Source: Elusimicrobiota bacterium
Lineage (GTDB): Bacteria; Elusimicrobiota; Elusimicrobia; UBA1565
Assembly (NCBI GenBank): GCA_016196755.1
Contig: JACPXC010000045.1
Location: 1-64,000, forward strand
DNA: 64,000 nucleotides
Reading direction: 5' to 3'
Shown: piece by piece, positions 1 through 8,824 of the stretch
How positions within the stretch are numbered: the stretch's first letter is position 1
Layout of the letters: the number at the start of each line of letters is the position of its first letter
Translations under genes and position numbers: made by a program
The notes under the pieces: model-generated
Seen by the model: the letters and a program-made list of their open reading frames with translations, nothing else
What the model was told of the DNA's origin: nothing
The model's database searches: none

Positions 1-2
1 CC

Positions 3-158
3 AAAGACTGGGACATGATCGAGCCTTCCATGCCCCTCGGTCCCCTCGGCGTGGGGCCCTCGGCGGAGGGATGCCAGGAGATTCAACCAGTTTTCCTTAT
101 ACTGCATCACGCACGAGCGGAAATTAACTTAGGAGCAATGGGTCTAAGGCCGATTTAA
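3..158 (+). CDS. possible C-terminal end of a gene cut by the left edge
   Basis: One plus-strand frame is open from the edge to a TAA at 156-158. It gives 51 residues starting KDWDMIEPSMPLGPLGVGPS. The Pro/Gly-rich start looks protein-like, but the rest is low in charge and I recognise no family. Its upstream part is outside the window. It may be the tail of a real gene or chance. Confidence 0.25.
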   Translation, partial: KDWDMIEPSMPLGPLGVGPSAEGCQEIQPVFLILHHARAEINLGAMGLRPI

Positions 159-182
159 TTCGCCCCGGGCCGCGCGCGCGTC

Positions 183-188
183 TATCCT
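183..188 (+). promoter_or_regulatory. candidate -10 element TATCCT
   Basis: TATCCT lies 6 bases before the ATG at 195 and 24 bases before the ATG at 213. No clear -35 is seen. It would give either a leaderless mRNA from 195 or a short leader carrying the GGAGAGG Shine-Dalgarno used by the ATG at 213. Confidence 0.35.
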
Positions 189-212
189 CTCGATATGGGA
201 GAGGTGAACGCC

Positions 213-863
213 ATGAAGATCTTGCTCCTGATTGCGGTGACTCTTGCGAACCTGACGGCCGCCGCGGCCGAAGTCCCCTCGATCGGGGAAGGTCAGCCGG
301 TCGACCTGGCAACGTCGCTGGGGGTCCCGCGCATCTTTCCGGGCTCCACTAGGCCGCTGCGGGGCGTTCGGCAGCATGGCGGGATGGTCGTCGCCGAATA
401 CGGCGGCCCGAACTACGGAAGCATGTACCTTTACGACCCCGCGACGGGACGGCTTACCCGCCTGCCTTCGTTGAGCATGTATGACGAGCGCGCCTCCAGT
501 CCGCGCCTGCTGCATCTGTCTTACAGCACGCACCACGCTCGGCTGGGCGCCGCCGAGATCGACGCCATGGTCGCCGATTTCATGCAGCGCGTGGCGGAGC
601 TCGGAAATCCGTATTTCACGGACTCCGTGGCTAATCCGGAGATGCGCGAGCGCGTCAGGGCCGCATTGTCGCGGGGCGGAAGCGTCGAGTTCCGGCCCGG
701 AGGTTCCTCCGGTAATCCGCACGAGGCCCGCTTCACGATCGGCCAGAACGGCACAAACCCCTTGGCTCAAGACGGCATTCTGCCCGAGGAGCGGTTCTTC
801 TTGGACTCGAACGCCCGCACGGTCACGGACCGACGGCCGGCGGGCTGGCGCCTCCCCGACTGA
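213..863 (+). CDS. secreted protein of unknown function
   Basis: The 216-residue product begins with a signal peptide: MKILLLIAV, a hydrophobic stretch and a small-residue cleavage region near residues 18-20. The remainder is a soluble domain with Gly/Pro-rich stretches and no family I recognise. I chose the ATG at 213 because GGAGAGG sits 8 bases upstream and the signal peptide starts there. The in-frame ATG at 195 is possible if the transcript is leaderless. The gene ends 9 bases before the convergent stop of the neighbouring minus-strand membrane gene. Confidence 0.6.
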   Translation: MKILLLIAVTLANLTAAAAEVPSIGEGQPVDLATSLGVPRIFPGSTRPLRGVRQHGGMVVAEYGGPNYGSMYLYDPATGRLTRLPSLSMYDERASSPRLLHLSYSTHHARLGAAEIDAMVADFMQRVAELGNPYFTDSVANPEMRERVRAALSRGGSVEFRPGGSSGNPHEARFTIGQNGTNPLAQDGILPEERFFLDSNARTVTDRRPAGWRLPD

Positions 864-872
864 TCGTCGCGC

Positions 873-1316
873 TTACTGCCGTCCGCCCGGCAGCATCCTA
901 AAGATCATCGCGAGGAAATTCTCGACCCGCGGGTCGTGCTCGGTCTGGGCCCCGTACCAGGCTCCCGCGAAGGACCCCGCCGCGCGCACCGCCACGTCGA
1001 GCGCCAGAAACAGCGGACTCGCCAAGGACCGGGAGAGGTCGGAGGCGTCGACGAGCAGCCCGCCGCCCAGCGCCCAGAGCCCGGCGGCTCTCCAGGTCTC
1101 GACGCTGCCCGCCCAGAACACGAAGCCCATGATGAAGGAGCGCACGAAGAGGGAAAGCGAGCCCAGGACGAGGGCGGCGATCGCGATGGTCAGGCCGCCG
1201 AGAGAGAACAGCTCGCCGCCGATCTTCAGGAGCTCGCCGAGGACGCGGTCGAGCACGAGGCCGAGGATAAACGAGAAGATGAACGCGAACAGCAGGGCCC
1301 CGAGCTTGCGGCTCAT
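873..1316 (-). CDS. small multi-pass membrane protein, unknown
   Basis: The 147-residue product starts MSRKLGALLFAFIFSFILG and has about three hydrophobic segments (roughly 5-25, 35-60 and 95-115). Its ATG overlaps the stop of the upstream RnfD-like gene by 4 bases, so the two are almost certainly translated together. I recognise no family. Partnership with the RnfD-like protein is inferred from the coupling alone. The frame stays open upstream of this ATG, but that part is the antisense shadow of the neighbour. Confidence 0.65.
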   Translation of the reverse strand: MSRKLGALLFAFIFSFILGLVLDRVLGELLKIGGELFSLGGLTIAIAALVLGSLSLFVRSFIMGFVFWAGSVETWRAAGLWALGGGLLVDASDLSRSLASPLFLALDVAVRAAGSFAGAWYGAQTEHDPRVENFLAMIFRMLPGGRQ

Positions 1317-2110
1317 CGGTAGCGCCAGGGCTGGGCCGCCACGCCGCGCTCCTCGGGCGGCAGGGCGGAGAACAGCGCGTTGACCGCGAAGAGCGCGTAG
1401 AACGGCGAGTTGCGGACCTCGAAGGCGCGCAGGACGGTCTCCAGAGCGCCCACAGACAGCCCGTAGGCCAGGCGGCGCGGGCGGCCGTCCGGCGTGGTCG
1501 CCGGGTCGGGGACCATGCTGAAGGTGAACAGGCAGAAGATCGCCCCTGTGGCAGGGGCCGCCAGGGAGAGGAACTCGCGGTCCATGAGGACGGCGCTCAG
1601 CGCCGCGCCGGCGAGGAAGGTGGCGGCGTAGGTCAGCGACATATCGAGCCGGCCCGAGCGAGACGTCGAGACCACGCCCAGGGTCGTCACCACGGCCGTC
1701 CCGAGCCAGTGCCCCCCCCAGCGCTCGTCGCCGATCCGCATGTCGGCGCTGGCAAACAGCAGCATGACCACGATGGCGAAGTTGAGCGGGTTGAAGATAT
1801 GCCGCCCGTGCGCGCGCAGCAGGTGCTTGGAGAGGACGGCCAAGAGCCCCACCGCGGCGTAGGGCCAGACCAGCGGGGTGTCGCACATGAGCGCCATCCC
1901 GAAGGCGGGAAAGAAGGCGCTCAAGGGGAAGAGCGGCACTTTCCAGATCAGACGATGGAGAGCCGCGTCGAGCGTGACGCAGACCGCGAGGCCGGTCAGG
2001 ACCTGCTCGGGCCGGCGGCTGAAGCCGGGCGAGAGCAGGGCGAAGACCGTGTACGAGCCCAGGAACAGGATCCCCGTCCAGCGCGGGTCGCGCCAGCTCG
2101 GGAAGATCAT
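1313..2110 (-). CDS. RnfD/NqrB-like integral membrane protein (UnbU-type)
   Basis: The 265-residue protein has 8-9 hydrophobic segments and two RnfD/NqrB-type signatures: HIFNPLNFAIV in the middle and MVPDPATTP near residue 200. RnfD and NqrB are flavin-carrying membrane subunits of ion-pumping redox complexes. Here no other Rnf or Nqr gene is nearby, and I do not see the S(G/A)AT motif that carries covalent FMN. This fits the stand-alone UnbU-type subgroup, whose role is not well defined. It lies at the end of the folE-tal/pgi operon, 3 bases after the tal-pgi stop, and is coupled to the small membrane gene that follows. Confidence 0.7.
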   Translation of the reverse strand: MIFPSWRDPRWTGILFLGSYTVFALLSPGFSRRPEQVLTGLAVCVTLDAALHRLIWKVPLFPLSAFFPAFGMALMCDTPLVWPYAAVGLLAVLSKHLLRAHGRHIFNPLNFAIVVMLLFASADMRIGDERWGGHWLGTAVVTTLGVVSTSRSGRLDMSLTYAATFLAGAALSAVLMDREFLSLAAPATGAIFCLFTFSMVPDPATTPDGRPRRLAYGLSVGALETVLRAFEVRNSPFYALFAVNALFSALPPEERGVAAQPWRYR

Positions 2111-2113
2111 GCC

Positions 2114-4843
2114 TTAGACGGGCGAACGCGCCGCGAAGGCGGCCGCCGCGGCCAGGCGCAGGAGCGCCGAGTCGGGGTCGCCCTTGAGGCGCAGGTAGAC
2201 CGCCCGCCGTCCGGCCGCGGCGAGGGCGCGGAAGTCGCCCAGCGCCTGCGCGCCGCAGAGCTGTCCGAAGCTGAGCCCCGCGCCGGGGATCTCGGCGTCA
2301 GGCCCCCCTTCGCGCGCGAGCACGAGGTAGAGCCCGGTGTCGGGGCCGCCCTTATGGAGCTGTCCGGTCGAGTGCAGGTAGCGCGGGCCGTAGCCGCCTT
2401 GGACCGAGATGCCGGAGGGCTCCGAGAGCGCGCGGCGCAGGGCGGCCAGCGCGTCGGCATGTCGTCCGTCGCTCGGCAGGTAGGCCAGCACGGCCGCGTA
2501 GCCGCCGGGGCGCGACAGCGCGAGGAACCTCGCCAGCGCTTCCTCGGCGGACGCGGCTCCGGCCGTGGCGGCCTTCGCCGCCGGCGAGAAGGCCGCGCTC
2601 CAGGCCTCCTCCTCGGCGTCGGGGGCGGGGACCTCGAGGCGGCCGCGCTCCTTGAGCTCGGCCAGGGCGGCCTTGGTCATGTCCTTGGCGGCCTGCACGT
2701 CGGGCTGGTCGAAGGGGTCGACGCCGAGCTCTTTGCCGAGGACGGCCGTGGCGAACTCCCAGCGGAAGAACTCGGCGGCCACGGCTTCCGGAGCGTCGAG
2801 CTCGAAGCGCAGGACGGGCCGGCCCGCCGACTCGAGCGCCCCGGCCAGAGCCTCCGGCGCGCCGACCGAACCGGCGCGCGAGAGCAGGATGAATACCTTG
2901 TCGGCGGCGTAGGAGCCCGCCTCGCGGGCCGGCTCGCCGGCCACCGGCACCACGCCCTTGCCTTCCTTGCCGACGCTCTCGGCCACGAGCTGCTCGAGCC
3001 AGAGCCCGAAGCCCTCGAGGTCGGGGGCGCCGAGCACTACGAGCTTGTCGCGTCCCGCGCGGGCATGCTCGGCCAGCGCGCGGCCGAGCTCGAGGCCGGG
3101 GTTCCCATCCTCCTCTTTGCAGCGCGCGGCCATGGCGGCGGCGCGCGAGAGCATGGAATGGACGTCCCAACCGGTCAGCGCGGCCGGGACCAGGCCGAAG
3201 AGCGACAGCGCCGAGAAGCGCCCGCCCACGTCGGCCGGGTTGAGGAAGACCTTGCGGAAGCCCTTGGCCGCCGCGTCGGCGGCGAGCTGGGAGCCCGGGT
3301 CGGTGATGGCGCAGAAGCGCGCGCCGTCGCCGCCGGCCTTGGCGTAGAAGTAGTCCATGAGGCGCAGGGGCTCGACGGTGCTCCCCGACTTGCTCGAGAC
3401 GACGTAGAGCGTCTCTGCGGGCGGCGCGGCGCGCTCGCAGGCCAGGACCGCCGAAGGCTCGGTCGAGTCGAGCACGTGAAGGCGCGGGAAGCCCGGGACG
3501 GGCTCGCGCATGGCGCGAAAGACCTCGCAGGCCAGGCTCGAGCCGCCCATCCCGAGGACGACGACGTGGCCGAAACCGGCGGCGCGCGCCTCGGACAGGA
3601 ACGCCTCGACCTCGGGCAGGCGCGCGGGCATCGACTCGGGCAGGTCCAGCCAGCCCAGGGAGTTTCGGATGATCGCCTGGTGGGCGGCGTCGTCCTTCCA
3701 GAACGAGGCGTCCTTGGCCCATATCCGCGCGGCGGCGGCGGCGGGGTCCGGGGCGCTCAGGAGGCGCTCCGCCTTCTCGGCCAGATGCTTGAGGAGGGCC
3801 GCGAAGGAGTCGGCAAACGACTTGACCCCCTCGGCCTCCAATGCTTCGGTGACGGCCGCCAGGTCCACGCCGCGGCGGCCGAGCTCCTCGAGGGTCCGGC
3901 GCGCGTCCTCGACCTCGGTGTCGATCGTCCGGACGGCGCTGCCGTGGTCGCGGAAGGCGTCCCAGGTGGCGGGCGGGATGGTGTTGACCGTGTCGGGGCC
4001 GATGAGCTCCTCGACGTAGACCACGTCGCGGTAGGCCGGGTTCTTGGTGCTCGTCGAGGCCCAGAGCGGGCGCTGGACCCGGCCGCCCTTGGCGGCCAGG
4101 GCCTTGTAGCGTTCTCCGCCGAATATCTGGGTGAAGAGCTTGTAGGCGGTCTTGGCGTTGGCGACGGCGATCCGCCCGCGCAGCGGCGAGTCTTCGGGGA
4201 GCTTGGCGTCGACTGCCGCGTCGATCCGGCTCACGAAGAAGCTGGCCACCGAGGCTATCGGCGCGAGGGGCTCGCCGGCCGCGGCCCGGCGCTCGAGGCC
4301 GGCGAGATAGGCGTTCATGACCGCCATGTAGCGCTCCAGCGAGAAGATGAGCGTCACGTTGACGGGGATCCCGGCGCCCACGGTCTCCGAGATGGCCGAA
4401 AGGCCCGCCCGGGTGGCGGGGATCTTGATCATGACGTTCGGGCGGCCGACGGCGGCGAAGAGCCGCTTGGCCTCGGCGGCCGTGCCGGCCGAGTCGTGCG
4501 CCAGTGTCGGAGAGACCTCGAGGCTTACGAAGCCGTCGGCGCCGCCCGAGGCGTCGAAGACCGGCCGCAGGACGTCGGCGGCCTCGCGGATGTCGGGCAC
4601 GGCCAGGCGCTCGAAGAGCTCCTTGGGGTCGCGCACGCCCTCGGCCAGAGCCTCGCGCAGGGCCGGGTCGTAGACGGCGCCCTTGGTGATGGCTTTCTCG
4701 AAGATCGACGGGTTGGAGGTGACGCCCTTGAGGCCGTCCTCGGCCACCAGCCGCGCCAGCTCGCCGGAGCGCAGCATGTCGCGGCTGATCATGTCGTACC
4801 ACGGGCTCTGGCCGTGCTCGGAGAGCTGCTTGAGGGGGTTCAT
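2114..4843 (-). CDS. tal-pgi: bifunctional transaldolase / glucose-6-phosphate isomerase
   Basis: This 909-residue fusion covers both activities. Residues about 1-370 are a transaldolase barrel with the TSNPSIFEKAI motif and the Schiff-base lysine in MIKIPAT (K140). Residues about 390-909 are phosphoglucose isomerase, with GMGGSSLACEV, SSKSGSTVEP and GGRFSALS binding the sugar phosphate. It links the non-oxidative pentose phosphate pathway to glycolysis in the cytosol. Such fusions are known in several bacterial groups. Its ATG overlaps the folE stop by 4 bases. The length fits a complete fusion and no frameshift is seen. Confidence 0.95.
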   Translation of the reverse strand: MNPLKQLSEHGQSPWYDMISRDMLRSGELARLVAEDGLKGVTSNPSIFEKAITKGAVYDPALREALAEGVRDPKELFERLAVPDIREAADVLRPVFDASGGADGFVSLEVSPTLAHDSAGTAAEAKRLFAAVGRPNVMIKIPATRAGLSAISETVGAGIPVNVTLIFSLERYMAVMNAYLAGLERRAAAGEPLAPIASVASFFVSRIDAAVDAKLPEDSPLRGRIAVANAKTAYKLFTQIFGGERYKALAAKGGRVQRPLWASTSTKNPAYRDVVYVEELIGPDTVNTIPPATWDAFRDHGSAVRTIDTEVEDARRTLEELGRRGVDLAAVTEALEAEGVKSFADSFAALLKHLAEKAERLLSAPDPAAAAARIWAKDASFWKDDAAHQAIIRNSLGWLDLPESMPARLPEVEAFLSEARAAGFGHVVVLGMGGSSLACEVFRAMREPVPGFPRLHVLDSTEPSAVLACERAAPPAETLYVVSSKSGSTVEPLRLMDYFYAKAGGDGARFCAITDPGSQLAADAAAKGFRKVFLNPADVGGRFSALSLFGLVPAALTGWDVHSMLSRAAAMAARCKEEDGNPGLELGRALAEHARAGRDKLVVLGAPDLEGFGLWLEQLVAESVGKEGKGVVPVAGEPAREAGSYAADKVFILLSRAGSVGAPEALAGALESAGRPVLRFELDAPEAVAAEFFRWEFATAVLGKELGVDPFDQPDVQAAKDMTKAALAELKERGRLEVPAPDAEEEAWSAAFSPAAKAATAGAASAEEALARFLALSRPGGYAAVLAYLPSDGRHADALAALRRALSEPSGISVQGGYGPRYLHSTGQLHKGGPDTGLYLVLAREGGPDAEIPGAGLSFGQLCGAQALGDFRALAAAGRRAVYLRLKGDPDSALLRLAAAAAFAARSPV

Positions 4844-5439
4844 TGTTCGGGCCTCCTGGCGAGGGTGAGGAACTCCTCGCGGGTGCGCGCGTCGGAGCGG
4901 AAGGCGCCCAAGAGGGCGCTGGTCACGGTGGGCGAGAGCTGGCTCTGGGCTCCGCGCATCTCCATGCAGAGGTGGCGGGCCCGGATGACGACGCCGACGC
5001 CCTTGGGCTTGAGCTTGCGTTCGAGGGTCTGGGCGATCTCCATCGTCATGCGCTCCTGGACCTGGAGGCGCCGCGCGAAGACCTGGACGATCTTTGGGAT
5101 CTTGGAAAGGCCGACGATCTTTCCGCCGGGGATGTAGCCGACCGTGGCTTTGCCGAAGAACGGCAGCATGTGGTGCTCGCAGAGCGAGTAGAAGACGATG
5201 TCCTTGACCACCACCATCTCGCTGTACTCGGCGTCGAAGAGCGCGCCGTTGATGATCTTATCGACGTCCTGCCAATAGCCGGCGGTGAGCTCCTTGAGCG
5301 AGCGCGCCACGCGGGCCGGAGTCTTCTCGAGGCCCTGGCGCGAGGGGTCCTCGCCGAGGGCCACCAGAGACTTGGCCGCCCAGGCCTCGATGAGCTTGAG
5401 CTCGGGCGTGCCGGGCGCCTTGCCGCGGGGCCGGGGCAC
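4840..5439 (-). CDS. folE: GTP cyclohydrolase I
   Basis: The 199-residue enzyme converts GTP to dihydroneopterin triphosphate, the first step of folate or tetrahydrobiopterin synthesis. The zinc site is visible as CEHHMLPF and RHLCMEMRG. The VGYIPGGKIVGLSK and QVQERMT motifs are also intact. Start is GTG, placed directly after the pepA stop (TAA followed by GTG). Length is normal for the family. It is translationally linked to pepA upstream and tal-pgi downstream. No other folate gene is in the window. Confidence 0.96.
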   Translation of the reverse strand: MPRPRGKAPGTPELKLIEAWAAKSLVALGEDPSRQGLEKTPARVARSLKELTAGYWQDVDKIINGALFDAEYSEMVVVKDIVFYSLCEHHMLPFFGKATVGYIPGGKIVGLSKIPKIVQVFARRLQVQERMTMEIAQTLERKLKPKGVGVVIRARHLCMEMRGAQSQLSPTVTSALLGAFRSDARTREEFLTLARRPEQ

Positions 5440-6894
5440 TTAGAGTCCGCCCAGCCAGTCGAGCGTCGTGCGCACGAGGGCTCCGGTGCCGCCCGGGGCG
5501 CTGAGCGCGGTGCCGCCGTCGGTCCAGGCCGGGCCGGCGATGTCGAGGTGGACCCAGGGCACGTCGCCGACGAACTCGCGCAGGAACAGCCCGCCGACGA
5601 TGGTGCCGGCCTCGCCGCGCACCTTGCCGATGTTGAGCAGGTCGGCGATCTTGCTCTTGATCATGTCCTCGTAGTCCTTGGGGAGCGGCAGTTCCCAGAT
5701 CGCCTCGTCGCAGCGCTTGCTCGAGGCGGTGACCTTGGCCAGGAGGGCCCGGTCGTTGGTCATCGCCGCGGTGATGCCGCTGCCCAGCGCGACGAGCGCC
5801 GCGCCGGTCAGCGTGGCGTAGTCGAGGATGGCGGAGGGCTTCTCGGAGGCGGCCAGGTGCAGGGCGTCGGCCAGGACCAGGCGGCCCTCGGCGTCGGTGT
5901 TGAGGATCTCGACGGTCTTGCCGTTCATGCCCTTGATGACGTCGCCGGGCTTCACCGCGTCCGGGCCGGGGAGGTTGTAGGCCAGCGCGGCGTAGCCGTG
6001 CACCTCGGCCTTGACCTTGAGCCGGGCGAGGACCTTGAAGACGCCGAGGACGAGCGCGGCCCCGGCCATGTCCATCTTCATCGTCTCCATCGACGCAGGG
6101 GGCTTGAGCGAGAGGCCGCCGGAGTCGAAGGTGATGCCCTTGCCGACCAGCGCCACCTTGCGCTTGGCGCCTTTGGGCTTGTAGGTCAGGTGCACCATGC
6201 GCGGTCCGCGCTCGGCGCCGCGGCCCACGGCCACGAGCAGGTTCATCCCCTGCTTCTCGGCCTGCTTGCGGTCGATGACCTCGACGGTGACGTCGCCGCC
6301 GGCCAAGGACTTGGCCACCTCGGCCACGGCCTCCGGGGACTTGTCGGAGGGCGCCAGGTTCACGAGGTCGCGCGTGAAGGTTACGGCCTCGGCGCCCAGG
6401 GCGGCGCGGTCGACGGCGGACTGGACCTTCTTGGCCTCGCCGGCACTGGCGCAGACTAAGCGCACGAGCTTGAGCTTGGGCTCGGCGTCGGGCTTCTTGT
6501 AGTTGGTGAACGCGTACGAGCCTAGCCAGAGGCCCTCGGCGGCGACGGCGGCCTGCGCGCCGGCGGCCAGCCAGAGCGTCTCGAAGCGGGTCTTGTAGGC
6601 GCGGTAGAGCGCGGCGCCGGCCTTGCGGTGCGCGTCGGTCCCGGCGTCCTTGCGCTTGCCCAGGCCGACGAGGACATAGCGCCGCTCCTTGTCGCCGTCG
6701 CGGAACTTGAAGGAGACGGTCTCCCCGGCCTTTCCGGTGAAGCCTTCCTCCTTGGCCTGCTCGGCGAGCGCCTTGCGCGCCTTAGGGGACAGGAACGCGG
6801 CGGCGGGGCCGCCGTCCTCGGTAGCCAAGAGCGCCGTGACCGGGTCGACTGCAGCGTTGAGTTCCGCGAGGGTCCCGGCTTTCACGTCGAGCAT
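5440..6894 (-). CDS. pepA: leucyl aminopeptidase, M17 family
   Basis: This 484-residue cytosolic di-metal aminopeptidase removes N-terminal residues from peptides. The C-terminal catalytic domain carries VGKGITFDSGGLSLKP, MKMDMAGAA and the NTDAEGRLVLADAL signature, which hold the metal ligands and the catalytic Lys and Arg. The N-terminal 160 residues form the less conserved domain. A strong AGGAGG lies 7 bases upstream of the ATG, fixing the start. It is probably important in a genome this rich in peptide uptake genes. Confidence 0.95.
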   Translation of the reverse strand: MLDVKAGTLAELNAAVDPVTALLATEDGGPAAAFLSPKARKALAEQAKEEGFTGKAGETVSFKFRDGDKERRYVLVGLGKRKDAGTDAHRKAGAALYRAYKTRFETLWLAAGAQAAVAAEGLWLGSYAFTNYKKPDAEPKLKLVRLVCASAGEAKKVQSAVDRAALGAEAVTFTRDLVNLAPSDKSPEAVAEVAKSLAGGDVTVEVIDRKQAEKQGMNLLVAVGRGAERGPRMVHLTYKPKGAKRKVALVGKGITFDSGGLSLKPPASMETMKMDMAGAALVLGVFKVLARLKVKAEVHGYAALAYNLPGPDAVKPGDVIKGMNGKTVEILNTDAEGRLVLADALHLAASEKPSAILDYATLTGAALVALGSGITAAMTNDRALLAKVTASSKRCDEAIWELPLPKDYEDMIKSKIADLLNIGKVRGEAGTIVGGLFLREFVGDVPWVHLDIAGPAWTDGGTALSAPGGTGALVRTTLDWLGGL

Positions 6895-6916
6895 GATGAG
6901 TCCTCCTGAGGCGTGG

Positions 6917-7585
6917 TCATGGCTTGTCGAAGACGAAGCGGGTGAGGAAGGCGGCCAGGGCCGCGCCGGCGCCGGGGCCGAACCAATAGACGTAGTGCTC
7001 GACCCAGAAACCGCTGGCCACCGCGGGGCCGAAGGCGCGGGCGGGGTTGAGCGCGGCCCCGGTCAGCGGGCCGGCCATGAGCGCGGCGGCTCCGGCGGCG
7101 GCGCCGACCAGGACGGCGCGGCCGGCCGCGGAGCGTCCGGTGCCGCCGAGCGCGGCCAAGGCGAGGAAGAAGGTCAGCACGGCCTCGAGCAAGGTTGCGG
7201 CGCGAAATCCCAGGCCGGTCGGCAGCGGGGTGCCGAGGTAGGGGGCCTCGGCGGGCGGCAGGACCGCGGCGAAGAGCTGGGCCAGCAGGAGACCCGCGCA
7301 GGCCGCGCCGAGGAGCTGGCAGCCCACGGACAGGGCGGCACGCCCCCAATCGGTGCGCCGCGCGGCCGCCAGCGCCAGGGTCAGGGCGGGGTTGAAGTAG
7401 CCTGTCGAGAAGCGGCCGAGCATCCCGAACACGGCGGCCACGGCAAGGCCTTGGGCCAGGGCCACGCCGATCGGGCCCAGCGAGCCTCGGGTGGCCGCGT
7501 CGGTGCAGACCGCGCCCGCCGCCAGGAAGACCCACCCGAAGGTGCCGAGGAACTCCGCGATGAAGGCCCGAAGGTTTCCGGCCAC
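6917..7585 (-). CDS. MIP family channel (aquaporin)
   Basis: The 222-residue membrane protein has six hydrophobic segments and both pore half-helix motifs: FNPAL near residue 64 and LNPARAFGP near residue 180. The Arg after the second NPA is the selectivity-filter arginine. The short length and lack of a long extracellular loop favour a water channel (AqpZ type) over a glycerol facilitator, but substrate cannot be settled by eye. Start is GTG, 6 bases after the Mrp ATPase stop. Confidence 0.88.
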   Translation of the reverse strand: MAGNLRAFIAEFLGTFGWVFLAAGAVCTDAATRGSLGPIGVALAQGLAVAAVFGMLGRFSTGYFNPALTLALAAARRTDWGRAALSVGCQLLGAACAGLLLAQLFAAVLPPAEAPYLGTPLPTGLGFRAATLLEAVLTFFLALAALGGTGRSAAGRAVLVGAAAGAAALMAGPLTGAALNPARAFGPAVASGFWVEHYVYWFGPGAGAALAAFLTRFVFDKP

Positions 7586-7591
7586 GCGCTC

Positions 7592-8671
7592 TTAACCGGC
7601 CACCGTCTCGATCTCGAGCGTGCGCCGGCGGTGATTCTGGAGGCTGACCTGGGCCGCCACCTGCCGGGCGACGTGGCGCAGGGCGGCGGAGGCCGGGCTG
7701 TCGGGCTTGGCCAGGGTGATCGGCGTGCCGTTCTCGCCCGAGTCGCAGACCGCCGCGTCGAGCGGCACCGCCCCCAGGAACGGGACCATGTGCTTCTCGG
7801 CCAGGGTCTTGGCGCCGCCCTCGCGGAAGGGATGGCTCTGGTGGCTGCAGTTGGGGCAGACGAAGCCGCTCATGTTCTCCACGACGCCGAGCACGGGGAC
7901 GTTGAGCTTCTTGAACATCGCCACGGCCTTGCGCACGTCGGAGAGGGCGATGGTCTGCGGGGTGGTGACGACGACCGCGCCGACCAAGGGGACGGCTTGG
8001 CAGAGGCTGAGCTGGACGTCGCCGGTGCCCGGGGGCAGGTCGACGACGAGGTAGTCGAGCTCCCCCCACTTCACGTCTTTTAAGAACTGCTGGATGGCGC
8101 CGTGGAGCATCGGCCCGCGCCAGATGGCGGGGGTGTCGGGGTCCATCAAGAATCCCATCGAGAAGATCTTCACGCCGTGGCCGAACGCGGGGTCGATCTT
8201 GTTGTCCTTGTCGGCCGAGGGCTTGTAGCCTTGCACGTCGAACATCTGCGGCTGGTTGGGGCCGTAGACGTCGGCGTCGAGGATGCCGACCTTGGCGCCG
8301 TCTTTGGCCAAGCAGACCGCGAGGTTGGCGGCGACGCTGGACTTGCCGACCCCGCCCTTGCCCGAGCCGACGGCCACGATGTTCTTGACCCCGGGGGGCA
8401 GGACGCCGCCCAGGCGGGTGTCGTTGCGCACCTTGGCGGTCATGTTGATCGCCACCTCGGTGACGCCGGGGACCTTGGCCAGGGCCGCGCGGGCGTCCTT
8501 CTCCATGCCTTCCTTGAGCGGGCAGGAGGGCGTAGTCAGGATGTAGTCGAAGCTGACCTTGCCGCCCTCTATCTTGATGTTCTGGACCATGTCCAGCGTG
8601 ACGATGTCGCGGTTGAGCTCGGGCTCCATGCAGCCGCGCAGCGCGTCGAGGACTTGTTCTTTGGTGGCCAT
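7592..8671 (-). CDS. Mrp/ApbC-type P-loop ATPase, iron-sulfur cluster carrier
   Basis: The 359-residue protein joins an N-terminal MIP18 (DUF59) domain, residues about 1-90, to a ParA/MinD-like ATPase with the deviant P-loop GKGGVGKSS near residues 104-112. A CPNC pair near residue 272 is where this family holds a bridging 4Fe-4S cluster for delivery to apoproteins. It heads the minus-strand operon. A -10-like TAAACT lies 6 bases before its ATG and I see no Shine-Dalgarno, so the mRNA may be leaderless. Confidence 0.93.
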   Translation of the reverse strand: MATKEQVLDALRGCMEPELNRDIVTLDMVQNIKIEGGKVSFDYILTTPSCPLKEGMEKDARAALAKVPGVTEVAINMTAKVRNDTRLGGVLPPGVKNIVAVGSGKGGVGKSSVAANLAVCLAKDGAKVGILDADVYGPNQPQMFDVQGYKPSADKDNKIDPAFGHGVKIFSMGFLMDPDTPAIWRGPMLHGAIQQFLKDVKWGELDYLVVDLPPGTGDVQLSLCQAVPLVGAVVVTTPQTIALSDVRKAVAMFKKLNVPVLGVVENMSGFVCPNCSHQSHPFREGGAKTLAEKHMVPFLGAVPLDAAVCDSGENGTPITLAKPDSPASAALRHVARQVAAQVSLQNHRRRTLEIETVAG

Positions 8672-8677
8672 ATAGGA

Positions 8678-8683
8678 AGTTTA
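8678..8683 (-). promoter_or_regulatory. candidate -10 element TAAACT for the Mrp operon
   Basis: TAAACT is 6 bases upstream of the Mrp ATG on the minus strand. No -35 stands out. The spacing is typical of leaderless promoters. Confidence 0.4.
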
Positions 8684-8716
8684 GCAAAAACGTCTACGAC
8701 GGGGCTTGTTCGTGCT

Positions 8717-8738
8717 CAACTGTCCGCGCGGATAGTTG
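8717..8738. repeat. 22-base near-perfect dyad upstream of the toxin-antitoxin genes
   Basis: CAACT and AGTTG flank the palindrome TCCGCGCGGA; only one pair (G/T) is not Watson-Crick. The outer CGGGGC (about 8695-8700) and GCCCCG (about 8748) could close a larger stem around it. Eighteen of its bases, counting the T before it, recur at 31302-31319. It may be an operator or an RNA hairpin. Confidence 0.55.
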
Positions 8739-8824
8739 GTCGTCACCGCCCCGGCAGGGAACTAATTCGAGGGACTGGCGTACAAGTGGGCAGGGTCGGC
8801 GCAGGTCTTGACCCTACGTAAACT

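Noticed and set aside
907-917. ATCGCGAGGAA, resembling the repeat core
   Set aside because: Only 11 bases match and the flanks differ. It is part of the small membrane protein coding sequence, so it is probably coincidence.
1709-5137. long plus-strand open frame of over 1100 codons opposite tal-pgi and folE
   Set aside because: It is antisense to recognised genes. High GC leaves opposite frames open, and its residue content is Arg/Gly-rich without any family motif.
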